Shown piece after piece: positions 7,834 to 16,903 of a DNA stretch of 64,000 nt. The stretch comes from Pseudomonas lurida (GTDB taxonomy: Bacteria > Pseudomonadota > Gammaproteobacteria > Pseudomonadales > Pseudomonadaceae), in NCBI RefSeq assembly GCF_013522705.1, contig NZ_JAAMRE010000003.1, positions 62,001 through 126,000 on the forward strand, read 5' to 3'. How positions within the stretch are numbered: position 1 is the first letter of the stretch; each line of letters starts with the position of its first letter. The position numbers were made by a program, and so were the translations under genes. The notes beneath the pieces were generated by a model. That model was given only the letters and a program-made list of their open reading frames with translations. It had not been told where the DNA came from and made no database searches.

Positions 7834-10059
7834 ATGAGGACAGGGATGTGTGCGCTTGCGTTGGGGCTGCTGGCGGTGGTGTTCCTACCCACGCTGCCTG
7901 CCACGGGATGGCTGATAGGCATGCTGGCGCTGGCGTTGATGCTGTTGCCATTTCGAACCTACCCACTGGCGTTTTTCCTGCTGGGACTGAGTTGGGCGTG
8001 TATCGGCGCGCAGTGGGCCCTGAATGACCGGCTGTCGCCGACGCTGGATGGGCAGACCCGTTGGGTAGAAGGCCGGGTGACGGGGTTGCCGCAACAAACC
8101 GAAGAGGCGGTGCGTTTCGAACTGACCGACGGACGGTCGCGGGCGGGTCGATTACCCAAGCGTATTCGCGTGTCCTGGCGTGACGGCCCGCCGGTACGCA
8201 GCGGCGAACGATGGCGTTTGGCAATTACCTTGAAACGGCCTGCCGGTCTGCTGAATTTCCATGGCTTTGACCGCGAAGCCTGGCTGCTGGCCCAGCGTGT
8301 CGGTGCGACCGGTTCGGTGAAAGACGGCCAACGCCTGGCGCCAGCGCACAATGCCTGGCGCGACGGCGTGCGCCAGCGGCTGCTGGCGGTGGATGCCCAT
8401 GGTCGCGAGGCGGGCCTGGCCGCTCTGGTGCTGGGCGATGGCTCCGGCCTCACCATTGAGGACTGGCAGGTCTTGCAGGACACCGGCACGGTGCATCTGT
8501 TGGTGATTTCCGGGCAACACATCGGCCTGCTGGCAGGCCTGATCTACGGGCTGATCGCCGGGCTGGCGCGTCGGGGCGCCTGGCCGCGAGGCTGGCCGTG
8601 GCTGCCGTGGGCCTGTGGCCTGGCGTTTGCCGCCGCCCTGGGTTACGGATTGCTGGCCGGCTTCGGCGTGCCGGTGCAGCGTGCGTGTGTGATGGTAGGG
8701 CTGGTGCTGTTGTGGCGTTTGCGTTTTCGTCACCTGGGAGTGTGGTGGCCACTGTTGCTGGCATTCAATGGGGTGTTGATCCTGGAGCCGTTGGCCAGCC
8801 TGCAGGCAGGTTTCTGGCTGTCGTTTGCGGCGGTGGCGGTGCTGATCCTGGCGTTCAGCGGGCGTCTGGGGCCGTGGAGCCTCTGGCAGGTATGGACGCG
8901 GCCGCAATGCGCGATCGCCGTTGGGCTGTTTCCGGTACTGCTGGTGCTGGGGTTGCCCATCAGCCTGAGTGCGCCGCTCGCCAATCTGGTGGCCGTGCCG
9001 TGGATCAGCCTGGTCGTACTGCCATTGGCGCTGTTGGGCACCGCGCTGTTGAGCGTGCCAGTTGTAGGGGAAGGGCTGTTGTGGCTCGCGGGCGGCGCAT
9101 TGGATGGGTTGTTCGTCGGCCTGGCCTGGCTCGCAGGGCACATGCCCGCCTGGCTGCCGGCCCAAGTGCCGTGGGCTGCCTGGCTGGTCAGCCTGCTCGG
9201 CGCGGTGGTGCTGTTATTGCCCCGCGGCGTGCCGCTGCGGGGGCTGGGTTGGCCGATGCTGCTGCTGGCGGTATTCCCTCCGCGCGCGCCGGTGCCCCAC
9301 GGCCAGGTCGATGTGTTGCAACTGGATGTAGGGCAAGGGCAAGCGCTGATTCTGCGTACTCGTAATCACACGTTGCTCTACGACGCCGGGCCGCGCGCGG
9401 GAGCGTTCGACCTGGGCGCGCGCGTGGTGCTGCCGTCGTTGAAGAAACTTGGCGTCGCCAAATTGGACCTGCTGCTGCTCAGCCATGCCGATGCCGACCA
9501 TGCGGGCGGCGCGGTGGCGATCGCGCGAGGCATGCCGGTTGACCGCGTGATCAGCGGAGAAACGCAACGGCTGCCGGCCCTGCTCGGCGCGCAGGCGTGT
9601 GTCAGTGGCCGGCAGTGGGTATGGGACGGGGTGGCTTTTGAATTATGGCAATGGCCTGAGGCTATCAGCGGCAACGCGAAATCCTGTGTCCTGCAAGTGC
9701 AGGCCAACGGGGAGCGCCTATTGCTGACCGGCGATATCGATCACGCCGCCGAGCGGGCGCTGCTCGACTCGCCGCTGGCGGTGCCGACCGACTGGCTGCA
9801 AGCGCCGCATCATGGCAGCCACAGCTCGTCCTCCTGGGCCTTTCTGGAGCGCCTTGCGCCCCGTTCGGTGCTGATCTCGCGCGGGCGCGGCAACGCGTTC
9901 GGACATCCCCATCCGCAGGTCATGGAGCGCTATCGGGCGCTGGGCAGCCGGGTCTACGACAGCGCCGAGCAAGGCGCCGTGCGTCTGCAATTGGGCGCTT
10001 TTGCGACCCCGGAGGTTGCGCGCGGTCAACGGCGTTTCTGGCGCGAACGGTTACCCTGA
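7834..10059 (+). CDS. comEC: ComEC/Rec2 DNA-uptake channel
   Basis: The 741-residue inner-membrane protein has an N-terminal OB-like region, then the ComEC_N competence domain with about ten helices (DTGTVHLLVISGQHIGLLAG at about 210-230). A C-terminal metallo-beta-lactamase-like domain carries LLLSHADADHAGG and QAPHHGSHSSS. It carries single-stranded DNA across the inner membrane in natural transformation, and the C-terminal domain may act as a nuclease. AAAAGGATG precedes the ATG. The gene looks complete; competence itself cannot be inferred from this alone. Confidence 0.92.
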   Translation: MRTGMCALALGLLAVVFLPTLPATGWLIGMLALALMLLPFRTYPLAFFLLGLSWACIGAQWALNDRLSPTLDGQTRWVEGRVTGLPQQTEEAVRFELTDGRSRAGRLPKRIRVSWRDGPPVRSGERWRLAITLKRPAGLLNFHGFDREAWLLAQRVGATGSVKDGQRLAPAHNAWRDGVRQRLLAVDAHGREAGLAALVLGDGSGLTIEDWQVLQDTGTVHLLVISGQHIGLLAGLIYGLIAGLARRGAWPRGWPWLPWACGLAFAAALGYGLLAGFGVPVQRACVMVGLVLLWRLRFRHLGVWWPLLLAFNGVLILEPLASLQAGFWLSFAAVAVLILAFSGRLGPWSLWQVWTRPQCAIAVGLFPVLLVLGLPISLSAPLANLVAVPWISLVVLPLALLGTALLSVPVVGEGLLWLAGGALDGLFVGLAWLAGHMPAWLPAQVPWAAWLVSLLGAVVLLLPRGVPLRGLGWPMLLLAVFPPRAPVPHGQVDVLQLDVGQGQALILRTRNHTLLYDAGPRAGAFDLGARVVLPSLKKLGVAKLDLLLLSHADADHAGGAVAIARGMPVDRVISGETQRLPALLGAQACVSGRQWVWDGVAFELWQWPEAISGNAKSCVLQVQANGERLLLTGDIDHAAERALLDSPLAVPTDWLQAPHHGSHSSSSWAFLERLAPRSVLISRGRGNAFGHPHPQVMERYRALGSRVYDSAEQGAVRLQLGAFATPEVARGQRRFWRERLP

Positions 10060-10158
10060 CCCGGTATGCGCGACGAGCCTGGGCAATGCCAGGGTCGACG
10101 AGCCCCGCTGTCGAACCTATATGGTAAAGTGGCGCACTTTTTCGAGGGGACATTCACT

Positions 10159-10794
10159 GTGTGGGAATTGGTCAAATCCGGCGGCTGGATGATGTTGCCG
10201 ATCATCTTGAGCTCCATCGCCGCACTCGGCATCGTCGCCGAACGCCTGTGGACCCTGCGCGCGAGCCGTGTCACCCCCGAGCATCTGCTGGGGCAGGTGT
10301 GGGGCTGGATCAAGAACAAACAGCTGGACAAGGAAAAGCTCAAGGCCCTGCGCGCCGATTCACCGCTGGGTGAAATCCTCGCCGCCGGCCTGGCCAACTC
10401 CAAGCACGGCCGCGAGATCATGAAAGAGTGCATCGAAGAGGCCGCCGCGCGGGTGATCCACGAACTGGAGCGTTATATCAACGCTCTCGGCACCATCGCC
10501 GCCATGGCGCCGCTGCTCGGTTTGCTGGGTACGGTGCTGGGCATGATCGATATTTTCAGCTCGTTCATGGGCGCGGGTATGACCACCAACGCGGCGGTGC
10601 TGGCCGGCGGCATTTCCAAGGCACTGATTACCACCGCGGCAGGCTTGATGGTGGGGATTCCCTCGGTGTTCTTCCATCGTTTCCTGCAGCGCCGCATCGA
10701 TGAACTGGTCGTGGGCATGGAACAGGAAGCCATCAAATTGGTGGAAGTGGTGCAGGGCGATCGCGACGTGGATCTGGTTGGAGGCAAAGCGTGA
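10159..10794 (+). CDS. exbB: ExbB/TolQ-family proton channel subunit
   Basis: A GTG at 10159 behind GAGGGGA gives 211 residues starting VWELVKSGGWMMLPIILSS; the longer frame from 10066 is poorly supported. Three membrane helices are visible (about 10-30, 110-135, 150-175), including the TolQ/ExbB core GTIAAMAPLLGLLGTVLGMI. With ExbD it forms a proton-driven motor that energises TonB- or Tol-type systems. The next gene starts inside its stop region (4-nt overlap). In Pseudomonas this exbBD pair is linked to lpxK rather than to tonB. Confidence 0.88.
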   Translation: MWELVKSGGWMMLPIILSSIAALGIVAERLWTLRASRVTPEHLLGQVWGWIKNKQLDKEKLKALRADSPLGEILAAGLANSKHGREIMKECIEEAAARVIHELERYINALGTIAAMAPLLGLLGTVLGMIDIFSSFMGAGMTTNAAVLAGGISKALITTAAGLMVGIPSVFFHRFLQRRIDELVVGMEQEAIKLVEVVQGDRDVDLVGGKA

Positions 10795-11219
10795 AATTTC
10801 GCCGCAAGCAACGGGAAAATGTCGATATCAACCTGGCGTCTTTGATCGACGTAGTGTTTATCCTGCTGCTGTTTTTTGTCGTCACCACCACGTTTACCCG
10901 GCAGACCGAGTTGCGGGTCGACTTGCCCGAAGCGGTCAGCGGTTCGCCGGCCGAAGACCAGCAGGTCAAGCAGTTGGAGATCGCCATCAGCGCCGAGGGC
11001 GTGTTTTCGGTGAATAACCAGGTGCTGGAGAAAAACGATCTCAACAGTCTTATGGACGCGTTGCAGAAAGAATCCGGCGGCGATACGAAAATGCCATTGT
11101 CCATCAGCGCCGATGGCAAGACCCAGCACCAGGCCGTGGTCACCGCGATGGATGCCGCCGGCAAGCTGGGCTTCAGTCATTTGCGCATGAGCACCGTCGA
11201 GGCGGCGAGCCAACCCTGA
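10791..11219 (+). CDS. exbD: ExbD/TolR-family protein
   Basis: The 142-residue protein starts at GTG 10791. A basic N-terminus is followed by one transmembrane helix (about 17-37) containing the functional Asp in [18 protein letters not shown], then a periplasmic domain. This is the standard ExbD/TolR architecture, in which the membrane Asp takes part in proton transfer. It overlaps exbB by 4 nt and lpxK by 1 nt. Confidence 0.9.
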   Translation: MKFRRKQRENVDINLASLIDVVFILLLFFVVTTTFTRQTELRVDLPEAVSGSPAEDQQVKQLEIAISAEGVFSVNNQVLEKNDLNSLMDALQKESGGDTKMPLSISADGKTQHQAVVTAMDAAGKLGFSHLRMSTVEAASQP

Positions 11220-12229
11220 TGGCCATGTCCGATCGATTGCTCAAAGGCTGGTATGAAGGTCATCCGGCTCTGCTGTTGCTGCGGCCGCTGGAAGCCCTGT
11301 ATCGCCGGGTGGTGCAGCGCAAGCGTGCGCGCTTCCTGGCGGGCGAGGGCGAAATTTATCGGGCGCCCGTGCCAGTGGTGGTGGTCGGTAATATCACCGT
11401 CGGCGGCACCGGCAAGACGCCGTTGATCCTATGGCTGATTGAGCACTGCCGCCGCAGCGGCCTGCGTGTAGGCGTGGTCAGCCGAGGCTATGGCGCCAGG
11501 CCGCCGCAATTGCCGTGGCGGGTCGAGGCCAGCCACAGCGCCGAGACGGCGGGTGACGAACCCCTGCTGATTGTGCAGCGCTGCGGCGTACCCCTGATGA
11601 TCGATCCGGACCGCGGCCGTGCGGTCAAGGCGCTGCTGGACAGCGAACCCCTGGACCTGATCCTTTCCGACGACGGTTTGCAACACTATCGCCTGGCCCG
11701 TGACCTGGAGTTGGTACTGATCGATGCCGCGCGTGGCCTGGGCAATCGCCGCTGCCTGCCTGCCGGGCCTCTGCGCGAGCCAGCGGAGCGACTGCTGAGC
11801 GTCGACGCGCTGCTCTACAACGGTGCCCCCGATGATCGGGACGGTGGCTTTGCCTTCAGCCTGCAACCCACCACGCTGGTCAACCTGCAGACCGGTGAGC
11901 GCCTGCCGGTGGATCACTTTGCCAAGGGCCAGGCCGTGCATGCGGTCGCGGGCATCGGCAACCCGCAACGTTTCTTCAACACCCTTGAAACGCTACACTG
12001 GCGGCCGATACCCCATGCGTTTGCCGACCATGCGTCGTACAGCGCTGAAGTCTTGAGTTTTACACCGTCGTTGCCGCTGGTCATGACTGAGAAAGACGCG
12101 GTGAAGTGCCGCGCCTTCGCCCAGCCCGACTGGTGGTACCTTGCGGTGGATGCGCGGCCATCGCCGGCATTTGTCGCCTGGTTCGACAACCAGTTGATGC
12201 GCCTGCTGCCCGCCCGTTTCTTGCCTTAA
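11219..12229 (+). CDS. lpxK: Tetraacyldisaccharide 4'-kinase LpxK
   Basis: The 336-residue enzyme phosphorylates the 4' position of the lipid A disaccharide precursor on the inner face of the inner membrane. A hydrophobic N-terminal segment ([16 protein letters not shown]) precedes the Walker A motif [12 protein letters not shown] at about 58-69, and [12 protein letters not shown] carries the family metal/ATP-site acidic residues. Length matches the family. The ATG overlaps the exbD stop (TGATG). Confidence 0.96.
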   Translation: MAMSDRLLKGWYEGHPALLLLRPLEALYRRVVQRKRARFLAGEGEIYRAPVPVVVVGNITVGGTGKTPLILWLIEHCRRSGLRVGVVSRGYGARPPQLPWRVEASHSAETAGDEPLLIVQRCGVPLMIDPDRGRAVKALLDSEPLDLILSDDGLQHYRLARDLELVLIDAARGLGNRRCLPAGPLREPAERLLSVDALLYNGAPDDRDGGFAFSLQPTTLVNLQTGERLPVDHFAKGQAVHAVAGIGNPQRFFNTLETLHWRPIPHAFADHASYSAEVLSFTPSLPLVMTEKDAVKCRAFAQPDWWYLAVDARPSPAFVAWFDNQLMRLLPARFLP

Positions 12230-12253
12230 AACGCTTCTTTCCAGGACACATTC

Positions 12254-12439
12254 ATGGACACCAAACTGCTCGATATCCTCGCTTGCCCGATCTGCAAAGG
12301 CCCGCTCAAGCTCAGTGCCGACAAAACCGAGCTGATCAGCAAAGGCGCCGGCCTGGCATACCCGATCCGTGATGGCATCCCTGTGATGCTGGAGAGTGAA
12401 GCCCGCACCCTGACCACCGACGAGCGTCTGGATAAATGA
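12254..12439 (+). CDS. Trm112/YcaR-family protein
   Basis: The 61-residue protein starts [20 protein letters not shown] with a CPIC zinc-ribbon half and the [11 protein letters not shown] tail typical of bacterial Trm112/UPF0434 proteins. Eukaryotic Trm112 activates methyltransferases; the bacterial role is not settled. The gene regularly sits between lpxK and kdsB, as here, and overlaps kdsB by 4 nt. Confidence 0.93.
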   Translation: MDTKLLDILACPICKGPLKLSADKTELISKGAGLAYPIRDGIPVMLESEARTLTTDERLDK

Positions 12440-13200
12440 CCACTGCCTTTACCGTTGTCATTCCCTCACGCTATGCCTCGACCCGCTTGCCCGGTAAGCC
12501 GCTGCAACTGATCGGCGACAAACCGATGATTCAGCTGGTGTGGGAACAGGCCTGTAAAAGCAGCGCCGAGCGGGTGGTCGTAGCCACCGACGACCCGCGG
12601 ATCATCGAGGCCTGCAAGGGTTTCGGTGCCGAAGCGGTGCTGACGCGTGAAGACCACAACTCCGGCACCGATCGCCTGGCGGAAGTGGCCACGCAACTGG
12701 GCCTGGCACCCGACGCCATCGTCGTTAACGTGCAAGGCGACGAGCCACTGATTCCGCCGAGCGTGATCGACCAGGTGGCCGCCAACCTGGCCGCCCATGC
12801 CGAAGCGCGCATGGCGACCCTGGCCGAACCGATCGAAGACATCGAGACCCTACTCAACCCGAACGTGGTCAAGGTGGTCAGCGACATCAATGGCCTGGCC
12901 CTGACGTTCAGCCGTTCCACGTTGCCGTGGGCGCGTGACGCGTTTGCCAAGCGGCCTGACGTATTGCCGGAAGGCGTGCCTTATCGCCGTCACATCGGTA
13001 TCTACGCCTATCGCGCCGGTTTCCTGCATGACTTCGTCGGTTGGGGCCCGTGCTGGTTGGAAAACACCGAATCCCTGGAGCAACTGCGGGCCCTGTGGCA
13101 TGGCGTGCGCATTCATGTGGGCGATGCCCTCGAAGCGCCGCCGGCCGGTGTCGATACCCAGGAAGACCTTGAGCGCGTTCGTCGTTTGCTGGGGGCTTGA
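12436..13200 (+). CDS. kdsB: 3-deoxy-manno-octulosonate cytidylyltransferase (CMP-KDO synthetase)
   Basis: The 254-residue enzyme activates KDO with CTP for lipopolysaccharide core synthesis. It starts with the nucleotidyltransferase signature [16 protein letters not shown], and has [11 protein letters not shown] and [13 protein letters not shown] further on. Length is normal. The stop overlaps the start of the phosphatase gene by one base, and it shares the operon with lpxK, the other LPS gene here. Confidence 0.96.
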   Translation: MTTAFTVVIPSRYASTRLPGKPLQLIGDKPMIQLVWEQACKSSAERVVVATDDPRIIEACKGFGAEAVLTREDHNSGTDRLAEVATQLGLAPDAIVVNVQGDEPLIPPSVIDQVAANLAAHAEARMATLAEPIEDIETLLNPNVVKVVSDINGLALTFSRSTLPWARDAFAKRPDVLPEGVPYRRHIGIYAYRAGFLHDFVGWGPCWLENTESLEQLRALWHGVRIHVGDALEAPPAGVDTQEDLERVRRLLGA

Positions 13201-13664
13201 TGGAAGTTTTGTTCGTCTGCCTGGGCAATATCTGCCGTTCGCCGACTGCCGAAGGTGTGCTGCGCCATAAATTGCGTGAGGCCGGGCTGGCGGGACAGGT
13301 CGAGGTGGCGTCGGCCGGCACCGGCGACTGGCACGTCGGCAACCCGCCCGACCAACGCAGCCAGCGGGCCGCGCTGCGGCGTGGGTATGACCTGTCGGCC
13401 CAGCGCGCCCAACAGGTGTCGCGCGCCGATTTTGCCCGCTACGATCTGATCCTGGCCATGGACCACAGCAACCTGCGCAACCTCAAGGCGATGCAGCCCG
13501 CGCAGGGCAAGGCTGAACTGGACCTGTTCCTGCGTCGCTACGAAGGGGTGGTGGATGAAGTGCCAGACCCTTATTACGAAGGTGAACAAGGCTTTGAGCG
13601 GGTCCTGGACTTGATCGAGACCGCCTGCGATTTACTGGTGATCGAATTGAAGGGGCGCTTATGA
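13200..13664 (+). CDS. Low-molecular-weight protein-tyrosine phosphatase
   Basis: The ATG at 13200 lies in TGATG with the kdsB stop and gives 154 residues; a TTG one codon earlier is less likely. The catalytic P-loop VCLGNICRSPTAEG (Cys and Arg of CX5R) is at the N-terminus, and the acid/base Asp lies in VPDPYYEG. These cytosolic enzymes dephosphorylate protein tyrosines, often in exopolysaccharide control. The substrate is unknown. Confidence 0.93.
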   Translation: MEVLFVCLGNICRSPTAEGVLRHKLREAGLAGQVEVASAGTGDWHVGNPPDQRSQRAALRRGYDLSAQRAQQVSRADFARYDLILAMDHSNLRNLKAMQPAQGKAELDLFLRRYEGVVDEVPDPYYEGEQGFERVLDLIETACDLLVIELKGRL

Positions 13665-14680
13665 CCTTGCATATGCGAGCGCAGGCGTCGCTCAAGCCAT
13701 TCAACAGCTTTGGCATTGATGTGCGTGCTCAGCTGTTTGCCGAAGCCCGCAGCGATGATGATGTGCGCGAAGCGCTGGCCTATGCCGCGACGCACGCGCT
13801 GCCACTGCTGGTGATTGGCGGCGGTAGTAACCTGCTGTTGACCCGGGATATTCCAGCGCTGGTGCTGCGCATGGCCACCCAAGGTATCCGGGTATTGCAC
13901 GATGATGGTATGCAGGTGGTGGTCGAGGCCGAGGCAGGCGAGGCCTGGCACCCCTTTGTGCTGTGGACCCTCGCACACGGCTTTGGCGGCCTGGAAAACC
14001 TCAGCCTGATCCCTGGCACCGTCGGTGCGGCACCCATGCAGAACATCGGCGCCTATGGCGTAGAGATCAAGGACGTGTTCGCCGGCTTGACCGCCCTGGA
14101 TCGCCACACGGGTGAGTTGCGCGACTTCAGTCTGGAGGAGTGCCGCTTCGCCTACCGCGACAGTGTGTTCAAGCACGAGACCGGTCGTTGGCTGATCCTG
14201 CGCGTGCGCTTCGCCCTCAGCCGTGCCAGCCACCTCAAACTCGATTACGGCCCGGTTCAGCAGCGCCTGGCCGGGCAAGGCATCACCGAAGCCACGCCGA
14301 GTGATGTGAGCCGCGCAATCTGCAGCATTCGCCAGGAAAAACTACCGGACCCGGCAGTGCTGGGCAATGCCGGCAGCTTCTTCAAGAACCCGCTGGTGTC
14401 CAAGGCGCTGGCAGAGGAACTCAAGGCGTTGTATCCGGATCTGGTGGCATATCCACAAGCCGATGGGCAAATGAAGCTCGCCGCCGGCTGGCTGATCGAC
14501 AAGGCCGGCTGGAAGGGCTTCCGGGATGGCGACGCAGGCGTGCACGCGCTGCAGGCGCTGGTGCTGGTCAACTATGGCGGCGCCTCAGGGCACGACATCG
14601 CCAACCTGGCCCAGCGCATCCAGCATGATATCGCTGAGCGCTTCAAGGTTGAGCTGGAAATGGAACCCAACCAGTATTGA
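13661..14680 (+). CDS. murB: UDP-N-acetylenolpyruvoylglucosamine reductase MurB
   Basis: The 339-residue flavoenzyme reduces the enolpyruvyl ether to UDP-N-acetylmuramic acid with NADPH. FAD-binding motifs LLVIGGGSNLLLT and LENLSLIPGTVGAAPMQNIG are present, and the catalytic Ser sits in GNAGSFFKNP. Length agrees with the longer E. coli-type MurB. It overlaps the phosphatase gene by 4 nt and closes the run, followed by a strong terminator. Confidence 0.97.
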   Translation: MTLHMRAQASLKPFNSFGIDVRAQLFAEARSDDDVREALAYAATHALPLLVIGGGSNLLLTRDIPALVLRMATQGIRVLHDDGMQVVVEAEAGEAWHPFVLWTLAHGFGGLENLSLIPGTVGAAPMQNIGAYGVEIKDVFAGLTALDRHTGELRDFSLEECRFAYRDSVFKHETGRWLILRVRFALSRASHLKLDYGPVQQRLAGQGITEATPSDVSRAICSIRQEKLPDPAVLGNAGSFFKNPLVSKALAEELKALYPDLVAYPQADGQMKLAAGWLIDKAGWKGFRDGDAGVHALQALVLVNYGGASGHDIANLAQRIQHDIAERFKVELEMEPNQY

Positions 14681-14693
14681 ACCCCTGAAAACA

Positions 14694-14730
14694 AAAATGC
14701 CCCGCATCTTTCGATACGGGGCATTTTTTT
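14694..14730. terminator. Bidirectional rho-independent terminator
   Basis: An 11-bp stem (aaaatgccccg with cggggcatttt) and a 12-nt loop are flanked by A-rich sequence on the left and eight T on the right, between convergent murB and the BI-1 gene. It can serve both. Confidence 0.92.
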
Positions 14731-14741
14731 TCCGCTGTGAA

Positions 14742-15413
14742 TCAGTCGTCGCGGCTCATGATGCCGAAGATCTGCAACAGGCTGATGAACAGGTTGTAGA
14801 TCGATACATACAGGCTCACGGTCGCCATGATGTAGTTACGCTCACCGCCGTGGATGATGGCGCTGGTCTGAAACAGGATGCACACCGAGGAGAACAGCAC
14901 GAAACCGGCGCTGATCGCTAGCTGCAAGCCGCTGATCTGGAAGAACATGCCTGCGACCACAGCCGCCAGCAACACGAAGAAACCAGCGGTGATAAAGCCG
15001 CCCAGGAAGCTCATGTCCTTACGGGTAATGAGAACGTAGGCCGACAAACCACCAAATACCAGCGCGGTCATCGCAAACGCCGAACTGACCACTTCCGCCC
15101 CGCCGGCCATGCCGAGGTAACGGTTGAGGATCGGGCCGAGGATAAAGCCCATGAAGCCGGTCAGGGCAAACGCCGACACCAGGCCCCAGGCCGAGTCGCG
15201 CAGCTTGTTGGTGAGGAAGAACAGGCCATAGAAACCGATCAGCACCACGAAGATATTCGGGTAGCCCACACGCATTTGCTGCGCTACGAACGCCATCACG
15301 CCACTGAAGGCGAGGGTGAGGGCGAGCAGGCCATAGGTGTTGCGCAACACGCGGCTGACTTCAAGCTGCTCAGCCTGCGCGTTGCCATTCACTGCGTAAT
15401 TCTGTTCGCGCAT
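14742..15413 (-). CDS. Bax inhibitor-1/YccA family membrane protein
   Basis: The 223-residue inner-membrane protein has about seven closely spaced hydrophobic helices from residue 28 onward, with the short polar tail LLQIFGIMSRDD. This is the BI-1/YccA family; E. coli YccA modulates FtsH proteolysis of membrane proteins and BI-1 relatives conduct calcium. The gene borders tRNA-Ser, as it does in P. aeruginosa. Confidence 0.92.
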   Translation of the reverse strand: MREQNYAVNGNAQAEQLEVSRVLRNTYGLLALTLAFSGVMAFVAQQMRVGYPNIFVVLIGFYGLFFLTNKLRDSAWGLVSAFALTGFMGFILGPILNRYLGMAGGAEVVSSAFAMTALVFGGLSAYVLITRKDMSFLGGFITAGFFVLLAAVVAGMFFQISGLQLAISAGFVLFSSVCILFQTSAIIHGGERNYIMATVSLYVSIYNLFISLLQIFGIMSRDD

Positions 15414-15490
15414 GGCGACACTCCTTGGGTTTTGAAACGTTCAGTCGCAAAGATCATAACAGACGCTCTGTAACAAGCGATGGCGAGAGT

Positions 15491-15518
15491 TTGACAGTGT
15501 GTTTCATTCGGGTATTAT
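15491..15518 (+). promoter_or_regulatory. Sigma-70 promoter of tRNA-Ser
   Basis: A perfect -35 TTGACA (15491-15496) and a -10 TATTAT (15513-15518) are separated by 16 nt and end about 47 bases before the tRNA. A GC-rich discriminator (ggcgcccgc) follows, as is usual for stable-RNA promoters. Confidence 0.8.
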
Positions 15519-15565
15519 GGCGCCCGCTGAGACGGGATGGGCTATTATCATCCGTTATCGCACAA

Positions 15566-15656
15566 GGGAAATTGGCAGAGTGGTTGAATGCACCGGTCTT
15601 GAAAACCGGCGGACGTTAATAGCGTCTCCAGGGTTCGAATCCCTGGTTTCCCGCCA
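15566..15656 (+). tRNA. tRNA-Ser(UGA)
   Basis: Acceptor stem GGGAAAT pairs with GTTTCCC, followed by discriminator G (15653) and an encoded CCA (15654-15656). The anticodon stem CCGGT/ACCGG holds the loop cttgaaa with anticodon TGA at 15600-15602. A long variable arm (cggacgttaatagcgtctc) and T-arm cagggttcgaatccctg complete a class II serine tRNA. Its 3' end is a common integration site for islands, and accessory DNA begins just downstream. Confidence 0.96.
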
Positions 15657-15669
15657 AACATGAAAGAGA

Positions 15670-15705
15670 AATCCCGCAAGCCAGGGGCTTTGCGGGATTT
15701 TTTTT
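15670..15705 (+). terminator. Terminator after tRNA-Ser
   Basis: A 10-bp stem (aatcccgcaa / ttgcgggatt) with a 10-nt loop is followed by a run of eight T. This is a textbook rho-independent terminator. Confidence 0.93.
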
Positions 15706-15842
15706 GCCTGTGATTTGTGTTTCTACCCCCCTCTGTACCCCCGTTTGTGGCGGGATTGGCAGGGCCCGTGTGGGTCGGTATGGCGGAGGGGGGAGCAAAA
15801 AGTGACAGGCCGGCAGCAGTGCAACGGTTTAAGTCTCACACC

Positions 15843-16745
15843 TCATTTGTCTGGAAATGGTAGCGACAAAAGCCAGGCACTAAATGCATTCAACGAGGGT
15901 AAATTCTGATACCGAGTCGCGTAGATAAGATAGTAGCTACGACCGCTTTCCATCGGTTCAAACAATGCAACGAGTTCGCCGCTCTTCAATTCATCCTGCA
16001 CAAGAATTTCTGGAACTAGGCCAATTCCAATCCCTGCTGATACCGCCTGAATGAGGTGAGCCGTGAGCTCAAAGCTCGGGCCTGCACGCATGTTTCTGTG
16101 GTCAACGTTATGGTTGTCGAACCAGTCAGACCAGGCACTGGGCCTCGATACGACATTTAACAATGTATGCTCAGCAACGTTCGCGGGTGTCATTGAGCGG
16201 TACTCGGGCAGCGCTGCAGGACTGGCAACCACTGCCAGTTTTTCAGTGAGCAACTTATGTGAAATGTAGCCTGGCCAGTCCCCGGAGCCGACGCAGATGA
16301 TTGCGTTCATGTCGTGAGTTGAAGAGTGCACGTCCTCCCGGATGATTCTCGAATGTATGTGAACCAGGATTTCCGGGTGTTTTGCGTAGAACTCATGCAT
16401 CCGTGGAAGCAGCCATTTCGAACCTAGTGTCGGCAGTACCGCCAGGCTCAGTGGGCCACCGTCATTCTTGTACGAAATGGTCTGCAATGTTGCGCTTCGA
16501 ATGCGACCCAAAGCCGCCGTCAACTCGTGTTGATACAGCGCGCCGGCAGCCGTCAGTTCAATCTTTCGGCCTTCACGCCTGAAGAGCTCGATTTCAAGTT
16601 GAGCCTCCAAGGTTTGTACCTGGCGGCTGACAGCGCTCTGGGTCAACGCCAGCTCTTCTGCTGCCTTGGTGAAGCTGCAATGGCGCGCAGCAGCTTCGAA
16701 GGCAACCAACAGCGACATTGAGGGGGTCAGTCTTCTCGCGTTCAT
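15843..16745 (-). CDS. LysR-family regulator (GcvA type)
   Basis: The 300-residue protein has an N-terminal winged helix-turn-helix (FEAAARHCSFTKAAEELALTQ, recognition helix SAVSRQVQTLEAQL) and a C-terminal periplasmic-binding-protein-like effector domain. FEAAARHxSF and the WLLPRM motif put it in the GcvA/DsdC-like group, which often controls amino-acid genes. It is divergent from the YdiJ-type dehydrogenase gene with about 160 bp between, so it probably controls that gene and itself. It is the first gene of the lower-GC region. Confidence 0.88.
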   Translation of the reverse strand: MNARRLTPSMSLLVAFEAAARHCSFTKAAEELALTQSAVSRQVQTLEAQLEIELFRREGRKIELTAAGALYQHELTAALGRIRSATLQTISYKNDGGPLSLAVLPTLGSKWLLPRMHEFYAKHPEILVHIHSRIIREDVHSSTHDMNAIICVGSGDWPGYISHKLLTEKLAVVASPAALPEYRSMTPANVAEHTLLNVVSRPSAWSDWFDNHNVDHRNMRAGPSFELTAHLIQAVSAGIGIGLVPEILVQDELKSGELVALFEPMESGRSYYLIYATRYQNLPSLNAFSAWLLSLPFPDK

Positions 16746-16850
16746 TCATAAAGCTCATGCAAAACCAGCAGAAATTACGTTTGTTCCAAGCGTGCGTAGG
16801 CGCAAGAATCATTGAAACCATATGCAGCTACTCGGTGCGCCCTGTACTAA

Positions 16851-16863
16851 GCATACGTAATGC
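16851..16863. promoter_or_regulatory. Candidate LysR operator (GCAT-N5-ATGC)
   Basis: The inverted repeat GCAT-acgta-ATGC, followed by another ATGCAT, lies in the divergent gap about 40 bp before the dehydrogenase gene. Position fits LysR autoregulatory sites, but arms of 4 bp are short and could be chance. Confidence 0.3.
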
Positions 16864-16903
16864 GAATGCATAGATTAGCTTTTTAGCCCGTAGGAATTCC
16901 ATC